The notes beneath the pieces are model-generated. The model did not search any database. It was not told the DNA's origin and saw only the letters and a list, made by a program, of their open reading frames with translations. From assembly GCA_948099385.1 (NCBI GenBank), contig CANUEZ040000031.1, positions 4,023,001 to 4,087,000 on the forward strand: 64,000 bases of DNA, in the 5' to 3' direction. Source of the stretch: Fasciola hepatica. Its lineage: Eukaryota > Platyhelminthes > Trematoda > Plagiorchiida > Fasciolidae. Shown here piece by piece: positions 1 through 12,639 of the stretch; the stretch's first letter is position 1; every line of letters starts with the position of its first letter. The translations under genes were made by a program, and so were the position numbers.

Positions 1-1743
1 CTTGGCTACTATATGAATACGAGTATCAGGAGATTTATTGCATCAGTATTATGGTTTGTCGTACACTGACAACACTGAGGGTTCGTAACAAGGATAAAAC
101 AGCCACGCTTCTGTAATATGGCATGTATAAAGTCATGATTTTCAAAGAAATCCGTTGCTTGGGGTCTGTAGTGAATCTGTTTTACTGATCATAAACCCAA
201 GGAAATTCATATAGCCAGTAACTAATCTTGCTGCTCCGGTTGATGGGGTGGTGTAGTTGGCAGCGATGGGGTTAGACGATAGATTCGAACTTATCCGACT
301 TGGTATTACTTCCAGCTCCAAACCAGATGTTGGGGTGAATATACCCGGCGACAAAAATTTTCTACCCCACCTCCCCCCACCGGGTTTTTGTTACTTGGGC
401 ACTTACAGGAATTCAACCTTCTACCGGAAGCTAAAAGGTTCCATTCTGAACTAAAATAACGAATTTTAGCAAACAATCTTTTATTTACGCAAAACCACCG
501 GGATAATTCAGAAAATTAACCGCAACAAAAGTACTCAACCCACAAACATAAAGCGTAATTAGACTTCTTTCAAATCGCATGCCACAGCCTTTCTGTTTGA
601 AGACCTCAGTACACCCTCTCGGTATGCTCCCTTCATGAGAGACTGGATTAAATCTTGCTCTGTATTGCTTCATTCTTGTTTCAATGCGGTCGCAAGTTCA
701 GTTTTTGACCAATACACTTTGGCATCCCTGTATATTCGGGGAGACAGAATTCCACAATTTTTGTCCACTTGGTTGAGCTCGGGGCTTCACGTTGTCTAGC
801 TCAGTGCTTTGGTCTCGCGCAACCGTAACCAACCTTCGGTGACATTTTAATAACTGCATTATGATGATGAAGTATAAAATTCGGAGAGTGGCTCTGAGTC
901 TTCAGTGGGATGGGATAACTTTCCAGTGTATTACGCCTTGAAGTCTTGCATGTCATGTAATATTGTAAGCTCATTTATACCTTAGGCAGATAAAGCACCT
1001 TAAACCAGTGCTGAGTTTCTGCAATTCATTATTTGGCTAAAGTATCTCATCTTTCCTCAAGTCATAGTAGTATTTGTTCGAAGCAACCGATCCATCAAGT
1101 ATCACTAAAAGCAACGAAATTCCAGTGATCTGTTCATGTCACGTGGGTTTCATCCCACGTATAAACGCTCTTTCATGTGCACTGCAGTGAGGGCTTGACT
1201 TTCGTTTTTGCTTTCTTTTTTTCAAGCCACAGTACTGATGTGTCGGTTCTTTGTGATCCGTGAGTTGAAGCGCTGACGCCGAATGCAGCTTTCTTTTTGA
1301 TGTCGAACATTTGGCGCTGGGGATTAGACAAACTGATCTGCATTTGTCTTGACGTATAGGCATTTTAGTGTCCCAGGCTTTTCAATGAAGTTCCTAAACT
1401 TCCTTTCGAATATCATCGTACGGTATCTCATGATCTGTTGCACTTAGCAATTTCGTGTAAACTGCATGAAATGCTGACACAGTCCTGTTCCCGAGTTCAG
1501 TTAGTTTTCCCAAATGGAACGTGGTAGCTAAAATGGTAAGGAGCTCGGGATTCATCGTAATCACTGTGGCTGGGCTATTCCGAGCGGTCAAACTTGGTGC
1601 CCGGTCGACACCACACCTTCTTTGGGCTCGTGCGGTAGAGGCCCGCGACACCTATGAAGGCATCAGTTGTAATAGGCGTTTATAGTTACTGTTCAATGAA
1701 CGAAGCATCGCGAGTTCAAACACTCGAGGAAAACCATCCATTG
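1..1743. other. Anonymous intergenic sequence
   Basis: I see no convincing coding exon, RNA gene or recognisable transposon here. The short open frames (all under 90 codons) overlap on both strands and show no family resemblance or bounded splice signals. Base composition is mixed. Confidence 0.5.
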
Positions 1744-1822
1744 ATCCATCCATCCATCCATCTATCCATACATGCATACATACATACATGCACACATACA
1801 TACATACACACATACGTGCATA
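1744..1822. repeat. (CATC)n/(CATA)n tetranucleotide microsatellite
   Basis: A run of CATC units grades into CATA units with CACA and TGCA interruptions. Short open frames across it on both strands only translate the repeat. Confidence 0.95.
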
Positions 1823-3087
1823 CTCGCGACAGATATATGCATGAGCCTGAATTCCCAAAAACGTAAACTGAAAAATAAATGAGATTTAAGTTACCCAAGA
1901 ACTGACTCCATCAACAAATCGTGATTTGACACTTTATCTTCTGTCTGTTTTCAGCAGGTTTTATCATAAACCAGATCACGATCTTCTTGCAAATGTATTG
2001 TTCATTTTACCCTTTCCAGGCTTGTTCATTCGGAACCTGAATCAAACCGCCCATTCTAATCTGTTTTTTCACCGGAGAGCATTGAGTACTACGCAATTTT
2101 GTCTCATCGGCCCGAGCCTGTTCCCATACCAGTTTCATCGCTTCGGCAGTATTATCTAATCGGCTTACTTTTCATTACTCAGCAACCATGAGAGCAGCCA
2201 TCACGTCCAGAATATTGCTCTTTTTTCTCTCTCCCATCCCTTTATCAACGCAACTACTCCACGTCCACATTTCTCGCATATTATGACCAATATCATCATA
2301 ATTTACACAGAGATGAAGTTTCCCTATTCCATTCTCATGTCCTGAATCATCATCATGCATCTAAAGATCCAGTGTGTGTGTGTGTGTGTGTGTGTGTTCT
2401 GACCAGACTGTACATATTACTGATAATATTATGATGCGATAATAATCAGCGTAACAATATTAACCCTAACATTTAATCTCTGCTTCCATGAAAAGTGTCA
2501 GAGTATGAATGAAGAGTGACAATACTAGAACACTGTTTATTGTTTTGTTTCTCTCCATAAAGTGGATTCGGTCAGTTCGGGGATAAAGTGATGTTGATAA
2601 GAATTAGAAGAGGTACTCGCAAATTATGTCTATCTGTTTTACTTTTGGTAAACCATACGAATCCTTGTTACTTGGATTTTCCCCATTGGTGCATACGTAC
2701 AATTAACTTCCAGTGTAAATGACTCCGAATAGAAGTCAGTCAGAAGTCAGCATGTCTTTTGAATTCCCATGCGCCGTAACTGGACAAAACCGTCAAACGA
2801 ACGAAAAAATATCAGAAAGCCTGCGGCGAAAAAATTGGATAACTTGAACGAAAAGAAGACTATACTACAGAAGGCAAGCATTTCGTTAGCTGTTGTCGAT
2901 GGTGAACTTAATTTTGTATTAAAAACAATTTTCCCGACACAAATTTGAACGCAGAAATCAATAGCACTAGATTGCATGATGTATTCCGGACCATCTCACT
3001 GCATCTTCACTAGTGCATACCGTAGTCGAGGTGATCATTTATGAATGGGAAATCGAACGATCCCGTGAGACCAAAGACAAAGGCTCG
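1823..3087. other. Anonymous intergenic sequence with a GT tract
   Basis: Apart from the GT microsatellite at 2372-2397 nothing is recognisable. No open frame exceeds 80 codons and none resembles a known family. Confidence 0.5.
2372..2397. repeat. (GT)13 microsatellite
   Basis: An uninterrupted dinucleotide run of 26 bases. Confidence 0.97.
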
Positions 3088-3186
3088 CACACACACACAC
3101 ATACATACATACATACATACATGCATGCATACATACATACATATATACATACATTCATACATACATACATATACGCACATATATGT
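3088..3186. repeat. (AC)n then (CATA)n compound microsatellite
   Basis: An AC run of about a dozen bases continues into CATA tetranucleotides with TGCA, TATA and TTCA variants. It has the same motif order as the array at 1744-1822. Confidence 0.95.
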
Positions 3187-6100
3187 GGTACATATTATAG
3201 GGAGTCCATGAAAACTCTGAGAGCCCTACCGATCTTAGTGTTTCAAATATTATCTACGATATCACCTTCAGTTGTGGTAAGACGAATATAGGCAGAAGGA
3301 GCGATAATTGACTTAAGGAGTGACTGAACATGTTCCAAAATCGCTTCTGTGCCCACTGACACAACTGAACTGCACAGCAAAGATTTTAGCAAGTAATCCG
3401 GCATCATCTCTTTCCAGCAGGTCAGCGAGTTAACCTAACCCAGCCATTCGAAGCTCGATTACGCAATCGGAATGCAAAGCTGCTAGGGTTCAGCCAAGCC
3501 ATGCTGATCAAGTCTGAAAGCATAGACACAGACAATTATTTCAAACTATTTTTCTGTCCTCACTAACTAACTCAAATAGACTCAAAGCTTCAAAAAGAAC
3601 GTGCCCATTATTTACTGACCGTTTGTCGCGTGTTGCATCTTCTCTTCCCCGCACTTTATTTCATGTTGTAGGGCTTGTACAGTGCTTGGTTTCAGGCCGG
3701 TATACTATGTATCATAAAACTGGTTACGAGTCAGCTCTCTAGGAAAAGTTGAACAAGAAATATCCAACTGAACTCCACAGAATTGACAAATTTAACACCT
3801 ACTTTTGATTGGAAGCAAACAGTAATTTTCTGTGGCCCGATGTGTTGCCACGCCTAACCATTTTGAACCTTGTGATGTTCTTCACTCACCATTGTTGTCA
3901 GCTATACTTGATAGTCCATTAAACCCATGAGGTGTCATTGAACATCACAACAAGTTGCTCCAATTTAGATCAAATAAGACAGCAAAATGCACATTCTAAA
4001 GTGGTAAAATTGAACCTCATGACCAAACAAGAAAATCCACATCGACAGAGTCAGCGGCGATGTCGACGGACATCAACTTCCTGGACATATCCCAAATTGT
4101 TTTTGGGGAAACCGACGCACTATTTATGAGTAAAAGTGTGCAAAAAAGGGAAGCAGATAAAGGAAATAAATGAAACGCATTTCGTCTGTAAAATGTTCTT
4201 GTAGAAAGATCTGTAATTTATTAGGTCAGTGGTTTCTGCAGCAAATGAATTGTGTTATTTAGGATGCAGTTTGTATCCCTCACACATAACCACTTTTGAG
4301 ACTACCGCCAGTTCTACACAAATGGGTAATTAGCAATGCATCAGCTTTGGAGAGGATGCAAACGTGTCGACTTATTATTTCTCAAATCAAACAATGTGTT
4401 ACCAAATTAAGAAGACGAGGCAAGTCCTCTTACATTTTTCATAATAAACCTTTGAGGTTTAGTGCTGTTGAAGAACGGAAGTGGAAAGTAATAGAACAGA
4501 GGAACACATTAAAGACCTTGTAACCCCTTTGTATAAGTGGCTGCCTAACCAAAGATTGATCGAAAAAACCCATGCACATTGGCCGGGATGATCTTCCAGA
4601 AGAGCAAGTTTATGGTAAACACCATTTTGATTGAACTTCTGCATACAGAATCGCATCAGACAAAAACTTCTCTGCTTCATAACAAGATGGTAGGCATTGC
4701 AAGCACCCGGAGAAGACAGAACAATGACCAGCACGTGTAACCTCAGTAAATAGAAAATTAGGCAAACTGAGATGCTAAGAAAAATTAGAGTATACTTTGC
4801 ACGTAATGCAATTTTATTTCTTTCACAGAGTACCCTAAGAAGTACAATTTTATTTACTGTCCTATGGAAAAATTTCCCAGACAATAGTTTGTGGATGGCC
4901 GCTGAAATGTGCAAACTGTCCATTTTAAAATTGGTCCGTTTTATCTGTAGTGGTCCTTCGGATTAATCGATAGCTTACGTGGAGGTGTTAGCTATAGCTA
5001 ATTCCATCTCACTAATATCGCAGAGATTTCGATAGCATATTTTTATGAGTCAGCTCTTTCGATTTTTGATTTCAATTTGGTCACTACCACACAAAAACAG
5101 CGCGGCGGTGGTTACTACTCATGAGTAACGTAAATATCGACCACGGAAAATGATTACTCCGGAGGTGATTTGAATTATTCAAGTTTCAGTATGCGGTGAA
5201 TGAAATCCACTCATTTCAGTTTTGTCGGTGAAATTGGGATCGTATGTTGCTCACGATGAATAGTTTCGTATACTTGCTAGAAGGTGAAATTGAGCATTTA
5301 TGTCACGTGACATGATCTGATGATCACGAGTCCGGTCAAAACTGAACCTGGAAATTACCGGCAGACAAATTTTACCATGACCCCGAATAACCGAAAGGCG
5401 GTTCATATTAACGCTCGGAGCTTAATGAAGATCAAATCCTGCATTAAAAAGGGTTGGTGGACCGGAGTCATAGTATTTAAATACATTATTGTTGCCATTA
5501 TATTATTGCTATAATGAGGTTATTACCAGTAATTTCAGTACTGATTCCAACATCAAGTACGACCGTCAAAATAATACACCACATAGTCGAGATAATAATG
5601 AGCTATAAAGAGTACTGCGCCATATAAAATAGCTACCACCATATTCTCGCGTTCTCATTCGCTTTCCTCAGTCATAACCATTCAAAAGCCAACCACTGAA
5701 TAAGCAGAACGCGCACCAGTTTAAAACCTACAGAAATGTCCAACCCATTATTACTCTTCTCACGCAAAACTAAAACATGATACGAGCGCAGCAAGGCCAC
5801 ATAAAGTATCCTTATTTCTTTGGTGATCAGCTTTTTCGGCTTCTGGCAGAAGAAATTTGCACGTCAACAGATTTTACTCCATACTCGCGCGTGAGCGCAA
5901 AGGACTGAAGCCGGCCAGATAATTTGGGTTCCCTTTATATACCTGACAAAAGAATCGTTATCACCGAATCGAGAATGAATAAATCAATAAATTATTCCAT
6001 ATTTCGGTGTTTTGCGATGTAAACAAAATCTCAGAGCTTCCAAAGATTCTAAAAGCCAAACTGACCAATTGAATCGGCGTAGACATGCATACGATTCACA

Positions 6101-6990
6101 GTATTTTGATGACATTTATTCTAGATAAAATGTGGGGTGGTGACCGCCATAACTGTTGTATCCTCAAGCAGATGTACGCAAGAACAACAACAACCACATG
6201 ACAATTAGAAAACTACTCTGACTGTGACCAATCGCAAGTGCACGGCTAGTTCCTCTACATAAAGTTGAGTTCGACAGATTTTCACAAACCTGTCGAGATG
6301 TATGAGTGCGTATGTCATCCACCCGGACCAATATAATAGCAGATTTTTGAACACGGAATCACGATTCCCATTGGGAACGGGAAGGCTTCCAAATTGTTCT
6401 GAACTGTCCCATTACCTCTAATGAGAAGACTATTCTGCCTTCGAATCCTCACGATTTATTAGTACAAGAACGGTAGTTCATACACGATGAATGATGGTCA
6501 TAAGCACCACCTCGTACTTATTGGTCCACCTGTTATATTCATCCATCTGTTCTGAGTGATAAGTCTGAGAACAAACCCAGTTGGTTTATTCGGTTCAGAC
6601 GGCAGTTGGCATCTGATTGATTCTTTGATTCGCTTCGTTCGCATTAATGTTGTCCTCTATCCGTGTCATATGACGATGAACTGGCTTTTCACCAAACCAT
6701 CGTGCTATCTACTAACCAAACCAAGCCGTCTGTTGACAATCAGCAAATCCATTCCCTCCCACCAGCCTATCTGTATGTTCTCATTTGACCTTGAAGCCAC
6801 TAGGCCACCGCAGAGTTATCATCCCTTTCCTGAGCTCGTACGCATTTCGAAGTGGCATAGTTCTATGAGTATTCATTATCAGACAATATCATGAACTTCA
6901 ACTGACCTTTGGAAATCCGCCTTCAAAGTTCGCTATATTCCCCCGGCTTACGAAGAATCATCGGTAGTGGAGCAGCATATCGACCGACAC
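3187..6990. other. Anonymous intergenic sequence
   Basis: A 3.8-kb stretch with no recognised gene. The longest open frame (minus, 4459-4923, 154 codons) is hydrophobic and has no recognisable motif. It overlaps a 75-codon frame on the plus strand (4296-4523), so neither is called. The 4980-5300 part is AT-rich. Confidence 0.45.
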
Positions 6991-6991
6991 C

Positions 6992-7050
6992 TAGCTGGGA
7001 CTCGAACCCGGAGGGCTTTTAGACCGCCAGGCTATCCCACTGGTTTCTCA
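6992..7050 (-). repeat. tRNA-derived (SINE-type) fragment
   Basis: Read on the minus strand, there is a box-A-like TAGCCTGGCGG about 25 bases before a strong box-B match, GGGTTCGAGTCCC. These are the internal RNA polymerase III promoter elements of tRNA genes. The acceptor arm and the rest of a cloverleaf are not convincing, so I read it as a SINE head or tRNA relic rather than a working tRNA gene. Confidence 0.5.
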
Positions 7051-7431
7051 TTGACTCAATTCACGGGCAACAGTATACGAGATAGGGCTCATTCATTAGT
7101 ACCATTCTACCGTGCCCACCGAATATATGCTCTACCACGCACAAGAATTGTTAGCACCCCTCAGATCATTAACATTGCCGAACAGACACACCTTCAAAAC
7201 TTCTTGAACTCATCAACCTCCTTCATGCATATTACTCTCTCGTAAGCTTCGTGGCATGTGGCTTTAAGGAAAGTTCTACAGAACTCGTCCAGAAAAAGTT
7301 GGATCCCACTGGAAATGAAAGGGAGCTGGCTGTCTTAGATGTGAGACTTATGAAGTCCTAATATATAAGGAAATGGTGGCAAGCGGACGACAGTGGATTT
7401 CCGACTATTACTGGAGCGGAACACAATCGTC

Positions 7432-7500
7432 CAGCGGTGGATTCCAGATCCGGACACCGGATGGCTAACGTACGATGTTCGCCACTAGGCTAAGAGCGGA
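7432..7500 (-). repeat. tRNA-derived (SINE-type) fragment
   Basis: On the minus strand a good box A (TTAGCCTAGTGG) is followed by a decayed box B (GGATCTGGAATCC). Spacing is tRNA-like. It lies 400 bases from the similar fragment at 6992-7050 and has the same orientation. Confidence 0.45.
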
Positions 7501-7521
7501 CAAGTTGTTTTGAAACTACGT

Positions 7522-8110
7522 TTTATTTCATATGCCTAAGGCAACGAATTACCAACACTAAATTCTATGTCAATCCTGATGATGATAACCATCATTAGGA
7601 ACTATCAGATCAAATTCTTACTACAGATTTTAGTCAATAGAAGAGCCAAAGGATGCGAGTTGTACAATGCTTTCCACGTGTAGAACTCGAAAGCTGCTTA
7701 CCACTAACACGTTGCAAACATGTTGGTGGGGTGTACACGAGCATGGGAGACGGTGACAAACCACGGATTACGTATTCCACTCTATTTGTCTAAGGGCTCA
7801 GCAGTAGCAACACTCAAGAAACAGACAGGCTTTGACTGAAAAGTGAGTGACTGAGTGAGCAGATCCTTGTGCGGGAGCACGTGTGCACGAGTTAGAAATG
7901 TTAGCGAAATTCGGTATGACTAAGTGCTGATCGTAATGGAGTTGTTGACTGCAGGCGTGGTAATGGGACAGAAAGAATCCACCGTCTACCACCATTCCGT
8001 GCTCAGTTGCAGGGATGCTAAGCAAGAATAAAGGAGTTCTGCTGGTTTGACCTTTTATGGGAGATGGGCGGAATGCGGAGGAAGAGGCAAGGATTTTCAG
8101 TAGACAGTAT
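7522..8110 (-). repeat. R2 copy 1: duplicated terminal-exon-like sequence
   Basis: This aligns on the minus strand with 10350-10844 on the plus strand over roughly 450 bases, recognisable through interrupted but collinear blocks. Shared blocks include the acceptor-like start (pyrimidine tract then CAG at about 8111), the segment giving FFLSHYHACSQQLHYDQH here versus SLSYMYTCGQQPHYHQK in the other copy, a stop-rich stretch ending in a CTGCTGAG block, and ACGTAATCCGTGGTTTG. Both copies are followed by AATAAA (minus strand, 7522-7527 here). An open frame runs to a stop at 7798. Reading frames agree in the middle but not at the start, so it could be a duplicated last exon with 3' UTR or a dispersed repeat. 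The product is unrecognised. Confidence 0.55.
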
Positions 8111-8489
8111 CTGAAGAGAAAAAAAATCCAATAGCTGCACCAGCTTTGCGCCGACTGATGAAAAATTCGAATAAATCGAGTCGGCTGAGAAGAGAAAGAA
8201 GTGCGGTAGACCGAAATTGGCCACCAGCGAAGGTGTGTCACATGAGGTTTCGGAAAGCGTTCGAAGTGACTCACTGGCAAGCTACTGTCATCAGTCACGG
8301 TAGTCCGTGTACCGGATTCTACAAGGAAACAACTTGAGACCGTTAGGGAAACGTCTTTCGTAACGGTTATGTTCAGAAGCTGCAGACCGTCGCCCGTACC
8401 TCAAACGCGATATCATACGGTGCCCTTCGTTTAGCGATGAAGCCATATTTGACCTATGTGGAATGCAAACCAAATGATTCCACTAATCA

Positions 8490-8900
8490 CAACAGAATCC
8501 AAGGCAATGTGTGGTTGGTCAATGTCAGTGTGAAACGTCGGCGTTCGTTTTGGCGGCCGTTCTAGGAAGGAAAATTATCGGTCCCCTTTTTCCATGGAAA
8601 AGTCGGAGATGCAAACAAATTTTGCTTTACTCATTCTCAATAGGAAATTCATATCTGGTTAAACTGCAGACTTTTCTTCCCTCCCCCCCCCCCAATTTAG
8701 ATACAGTGGAAACAATAGTACAATCCTGTGTATGGTTCCAACAAGATGGATCACCCACAAATTACAAGAGATGCATTCGCAAACACGTCGGTAGTCCTTT
8801 GGGGGGGGGGGACGTTGGATAGAAAGAGTTGGACCAGTCGAATAGCCCGTTAGGCCTCTGGATCAGTATCATACTGCGTAAAGCTGATGAAATTATCTAC
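8490..8900 (+). pseudogene. Mariner/Tc1-superfamily DDE transposase relic (1)
   Basis: Conceptual translation gives KIIGPLFPW, then WFQQDGSPTNY, then in another frame WIERVGPVE-stop-PVRPLDQY. These correspond in order to the family blocks 'IIGPFFF', 'FQQDGAPAHY' (second catalytic Asp) and 'RWIGRGGPIEWPPRSPDLTPLDFF'. The enzyme would cut and paste the element's DNA. This copy has in-frame stops, a frameshift at a run of eleven G (8801-8811) and no recognisable N-terminal helix-turn-helix domain. Terminal inverted repeats were not found. It lies between the two inverted R2 copies. Family membership is known-pattern recognition; the exact clade is not resolved. Confidence 0.6.
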
Positions 8901-10349
8901 TTTCTCTCCGGATACTGGAAGTACTGGATACTATTTGATCAGCTGGTCAGTACAGAACGAAGGCCAACACTGCACGGTGTCACCGTCTCAATAAATATAT
9001 TCACAATCACCTAGGTAAAATAACGTGAAATTTGAAAAAAATAATGCATGTACCTATTACAAACGGAAACTAAGCGTTCATTTTACCCCATAAAGAACTA
9101 CATTTATCTCTGTGGTAAGTGGATTGACCGTGACAGTAGTCTCAGTTGGTAAAGAATAGGACTACGCGATCCGATCAGCTTAGATTAGCTGAATGCCAGC
9201 AGCTTCGAATTGCCGAATAAAAGGTGGAAATTTGAAAGACGAAATCAGGTCAACTTTTTGTTTGGGCATCATCAGACGTTTAGTTATAGATGACCATGAA
9301 TTTCGGTCAGGATAACCTTTAGAGTTGCATTGTGTCGTTCATATCATCAGCCACTGGGGAATACGTTAGGAAATCCGTCATGAGAGTCGTTGGTTTGTTC
9401 AGCCGATGTAGGTGTCACTGCAGTTGTAGGTGAACTGATAAACTATAAGTGAAGCAAAACTCTACGGTTGACTAGGTTCTCAGTTATCCCGCAAATCTCA
9501 GCAATAGTCATTACGAAACTTTTGTCCAAAAGCCTTCGCACCTAAGGCTCCCGGACTGAACGTGAGGATTATCTTCACGCTTCTGCACTCTCGTGTGATC
9601 GTCCCCGATGACTCTTTCAGCTTACAGATGAACCAAATTGGTGCACTCTAGATGACGCAGTCTCTCTGTCGTTCATCTTTTCAGTAATATATTGACTGAC
9701 AAAGCGACTTTAGTAAGGTTTCTTTGCACTTTCAGTTGTGTTGGAATACAGCGGCTTTTGCCTTTCCACATTTATAAGCTCACACAAATCTACATCCTAC
9801 CATCGATTCTATCTACTTATGTCCATCGGTGTTCCCCCCACCTAACTTCATTGTTCTTCCGTAATATTCCCCGGCCTTCTGAAACGAATTTCAAAAATAT
9901 ATTGTACGACATAATGACGATCGGTCGGGTCACCTTAAACTTCATTGAAGAGCTTTTCCTCAAACTTACTGACAGAAACACTGATTCACGAGTAAAGTAA
10001 CTACAAGACGTTTCTGGACAATTAGCACCTATGGCGCATCGAGTTGTCTTTAGGCTATTCCTATCCGGAACCGTGTTTACTTTCGAAGTATCCCCTCTCG
10101 AATCATTATTCACAAGAATTCCTCTGTTTCGTACTTCGCTTGAGCAGATAAAAGTCGCACAATAGAATACCATTTTTTCCAGTACACTAGCACGTTACAG
10201 CGAATTTGACGGATTTGATCCGGGAATTTTTTGTAAAAAGCTAATGTTTTATGACCATTCACTGTGAAAGCAAACACCATTCGGATGAATTGCAGCTCTT
10301 TAACCTAGGCAGTTGAGAAGACTAAACGAATTGTTCCCTTTTTCTCCAG
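8901..10349. other. Anonymous intergenic sequence
   Basis: No family resemblance was seen. Two overlapping open frames of 102 (plus, 9692-10000) and 118 codons (minus, 9817-10173) occupy the same DNA on opposite strands, so I call neither. Around 9128-9150 there is a weak box-A-like string without a box B. Confidence 0.45.
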
Positions 10350-10844
10350 ATATTTTGCATAGAAAATCTTTGCAGCTTCTTCCGCATCCCGATTGTCCTC
10401 GATGCAGGTTCAGACCAACGCTTAGTATTGCCGAGATGGAGAACCAACGGCTTTCTTTGTCCTACATGTATACATGCGGCCAGCAACCTCATTACCATCA
10501 AAAATTATTCGCACAAGTGCATAAGAGCGGCCGTATACGGATGCGCTCAATCAGGCATTCAACTTTCAATCAAACCCTATCTGTTTCGTGGGTTTTGTGA
10601 CTGCTGAGCATTTAGACGAAGGGAGTGGAACACGTAATCCGTGGTTTGCCACGGTCACCGTAACTCCTCTAAGCCTCACTAACATGTTTGCAACATGTCA
10701 GCGGCATGCATTTTTCGAGCGCTGCAAGTAGCACGCCCTGTACTGTAGTGAAATTGGCGATCCCCAAGAGACTGTGTATTTTTCACTGTGTTGATGCGGA
10801 CAGCCTAATGAGCCCTACTTCCCATAAATGTAGTAATAAATAAA
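10350..10844 (+). repeat. R2 copy 2: duplicated terminal-exon-like sequence
   Basis: Plus-strand partner of 7522-8110. A pyrimidine tract ending in CAG lies at about 10337-10349. An open frame continues to a stop at 10598-10600, and two overlapping AATAAA hexamers lie at 10835-10844. The start of the frame is rich in Pro, His, Cys and Arg. No domain is recognised. The collinear conservation of a 3' splice-site-like start, a stop region and polyadenylation signals in both copies is what suggests a duplicated gene 3' end. Confidence 0.5.
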
Positions 10845-10859
10845 GAGCGTAAGCGAACA

Positions 10860-12090
10860 GGTGCGATTCGGAATGACAGCCGAATCAGCCGTCACTCGAA
10901 GATTTCACACAAAAATCACACTTTATGCTTCAACATATTTCACTCCCTACTAAGGGATATTCGGAGGCAGTAATGAAAGCCAAGGAACAAAAGTGGGCGG
11001 TTAACAGTTAATAAAAATTGACGTAAACTGACAACTCACTGTTGGTCATGCCTCAGACCCAACAGTCCATTTTCAGTCGCTAGTTGGCTGCTCCACAATG
11101 TTTGGTTGTCAAAATAAACCATAAGAGCAGAAGCATTGAGAACGTGATTAGTGCCATTCCCTGAACTTGCAACAGTTGATAAAATGAGTACATGTCCTGC
11201 CTTCAGTGCAGTTCATATGTAGTTTGAAATCACACTCTTCTTGACGCTGAACAAACGAGCGCCTCACATGTTATTTGTTGCATCAGACGTACTGCAGAAT
11301 TGCGTACTTCATTGCTCAATGTTCCTGTGTTACGGTTTTCTCATGAGAGTGCGTAATTCAGCGACCACTTAGTTACGTACGCACTCAGTGTTAGCCACAC
11401 ATTCAAACTAAGTTCATTGACATTCGCAGCTTTGATCCCAGTATAAATTCCATGCACCATTGGAGTCCTCCTGCGTACCACTTCCGTTTCTGTCTGGAAC
11501 AAATTTCTCAGATGAACTCAGACGTTAATCAAATGGGTTTTTCATTCACAGAACCGCAGAACCAAGGAAAGCATTACCACGCGTCATCGCACCCTTTCAT
11601 TATATTTCGCTCTTGGAGTGCAGAATCAATCAGCTGTTCATCTGGGAATTGTGTTCCCTTCTCTTTCATCATTTACTCATGTAACAATTGTTCAAATTAT
11701 TGGTGAACAAAAGCGTGCTGTATTCGCAATAAAGGGAAACTCACACTACACAAGAAATCCTTTCATTAGTATACAAATAAGCAAGCTCCGGAAACTGATC
11801 AAGCTTAGGCTGCACGTGCAATCCGCACAGACAAGGAAGGCTGTCCGGAGGCGGCCGAAATGTGATTGGACAGTAGGGTTCTGTCAGATGTAAGGTGCGT
11901 GCGTATGTTTAAGAGTGGTGGCCAATAATCGCGTATTAAAAGGCAGTCAGCAAGTCAGACTAAGGTTGTTCTGTTGTCTATTCGGCCTCGATAATGATAC
12001 ACAACTGCAGCAAACATTATTTACTTTTCATGATGATCATGAAGTTCCCGAAAAACGCTGTAATATTCGGGCAAGTGCGGTCATGCTTTG
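10860..12090. other. Anonymous intergenic sequence
   Basis: No recognisable coding or repeat content. The open frames of 84 and 91 codons at 11452-11893 overlap in different frames and have no family resemblance. Confidence 0.45.
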
Positions 12091-12099
12091 ACAGTGAGT

Positions 12100-12612
12100 T
12101 ACGGACATCAAACATTTTGCTCATTCTGTAGTATTCTCCAAGACCTTCATCCATAATCCTTGCTTTGATGTTGACCCTTGAGAATCACTTGTTGGCATAT
12201 CATGCTACTGAGCAGCCCTTTTACTCTTTATATTTTGACTTCACTGTGCTCCGCATTTGCTCAGCTCGGTTAAGAGCCGGTGAATCATGATTCAGCCGTA
12301 GGATATTCACTCTTTTGAGGTTTTCTCATTTGGTCACCGACTCCAAGTGTGAATGACGCAGGGCATTGTCGATGATGAGAACAGTTTTCTCAAGATTTTC
12401 AAAGCCGATATAAATTGAGCAATCCTTTAAGTCCCAGTATACAGAAAGCACAGGTGAAAGTAGCTCTTGGTGGTATAGTGCACCAGATTCATGATACAAA
12501 AAGCTTCAATGATGGACAGGATTGGTCCCCTGCTATTCATAACTAAAAGAAATGCGCGGGTTATCTTGATGGCTTGAGCTCTGTTTCTGTTTAAGCATGT
12601 TTCGTCCATCTA
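12100..12612 (-). pseudogene. IS630/Tc1/mariner DDE transposase relic (2)
   Basis: On the minus strand all three catalytic blocks can be seen in order, in more than one frame. MDETCLNRNR (first Asp; family pattern 'DET.N') is followed by NSRGPILSIIEAF (family 'SKGPNVHVIGAIS'). Next comes TVLIIDNALRHSHLESV (second Asp, family 'LIIDNAPCHS'), and then LRLNHDSPALNRAEQM (third acidic residue, family 'LRLSPYSPALNPIE'). The order matches a DD(E/D) transposase of the type with the 'IDNA' second-Asp motif, which differs from the FQQDG type at 8.5 kb. Several stops and frameshifts make it non-functional. The N-terminal DNA-binding domain and terminal repeats were not found. Confidence 0.65.
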
Positions 12613-12639
12613 AAGCATTATTTTCCCCTCTCCCCTAGT

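Noticed and set aside
4459..4923. 154-codon minus-strand frame as a protein gene
   Set aside because: No recognisable domain, overlapping open frames on the other strand, and no splice or poly-A support.
5310..5350. CTGATGA as a hammerhead ribozyme core, as found in flatworm repeats
   Set aside because: No following GAAA core or pairing stems at the right distance.
7798..8298. 166-codon minus-strand frame as a complete gene
   Set aside because: Only its part after the acceptor-like site at 8110 is shared with the other R2 copy, and the frames of the two copies disagree at the start.
9692..10173. Overlapping 102-codon plus and 118-codon minus frames as genes
   Set aside because: Same DNA on opposite strands, no motif, and composition like the surrounding anonymous sequence.
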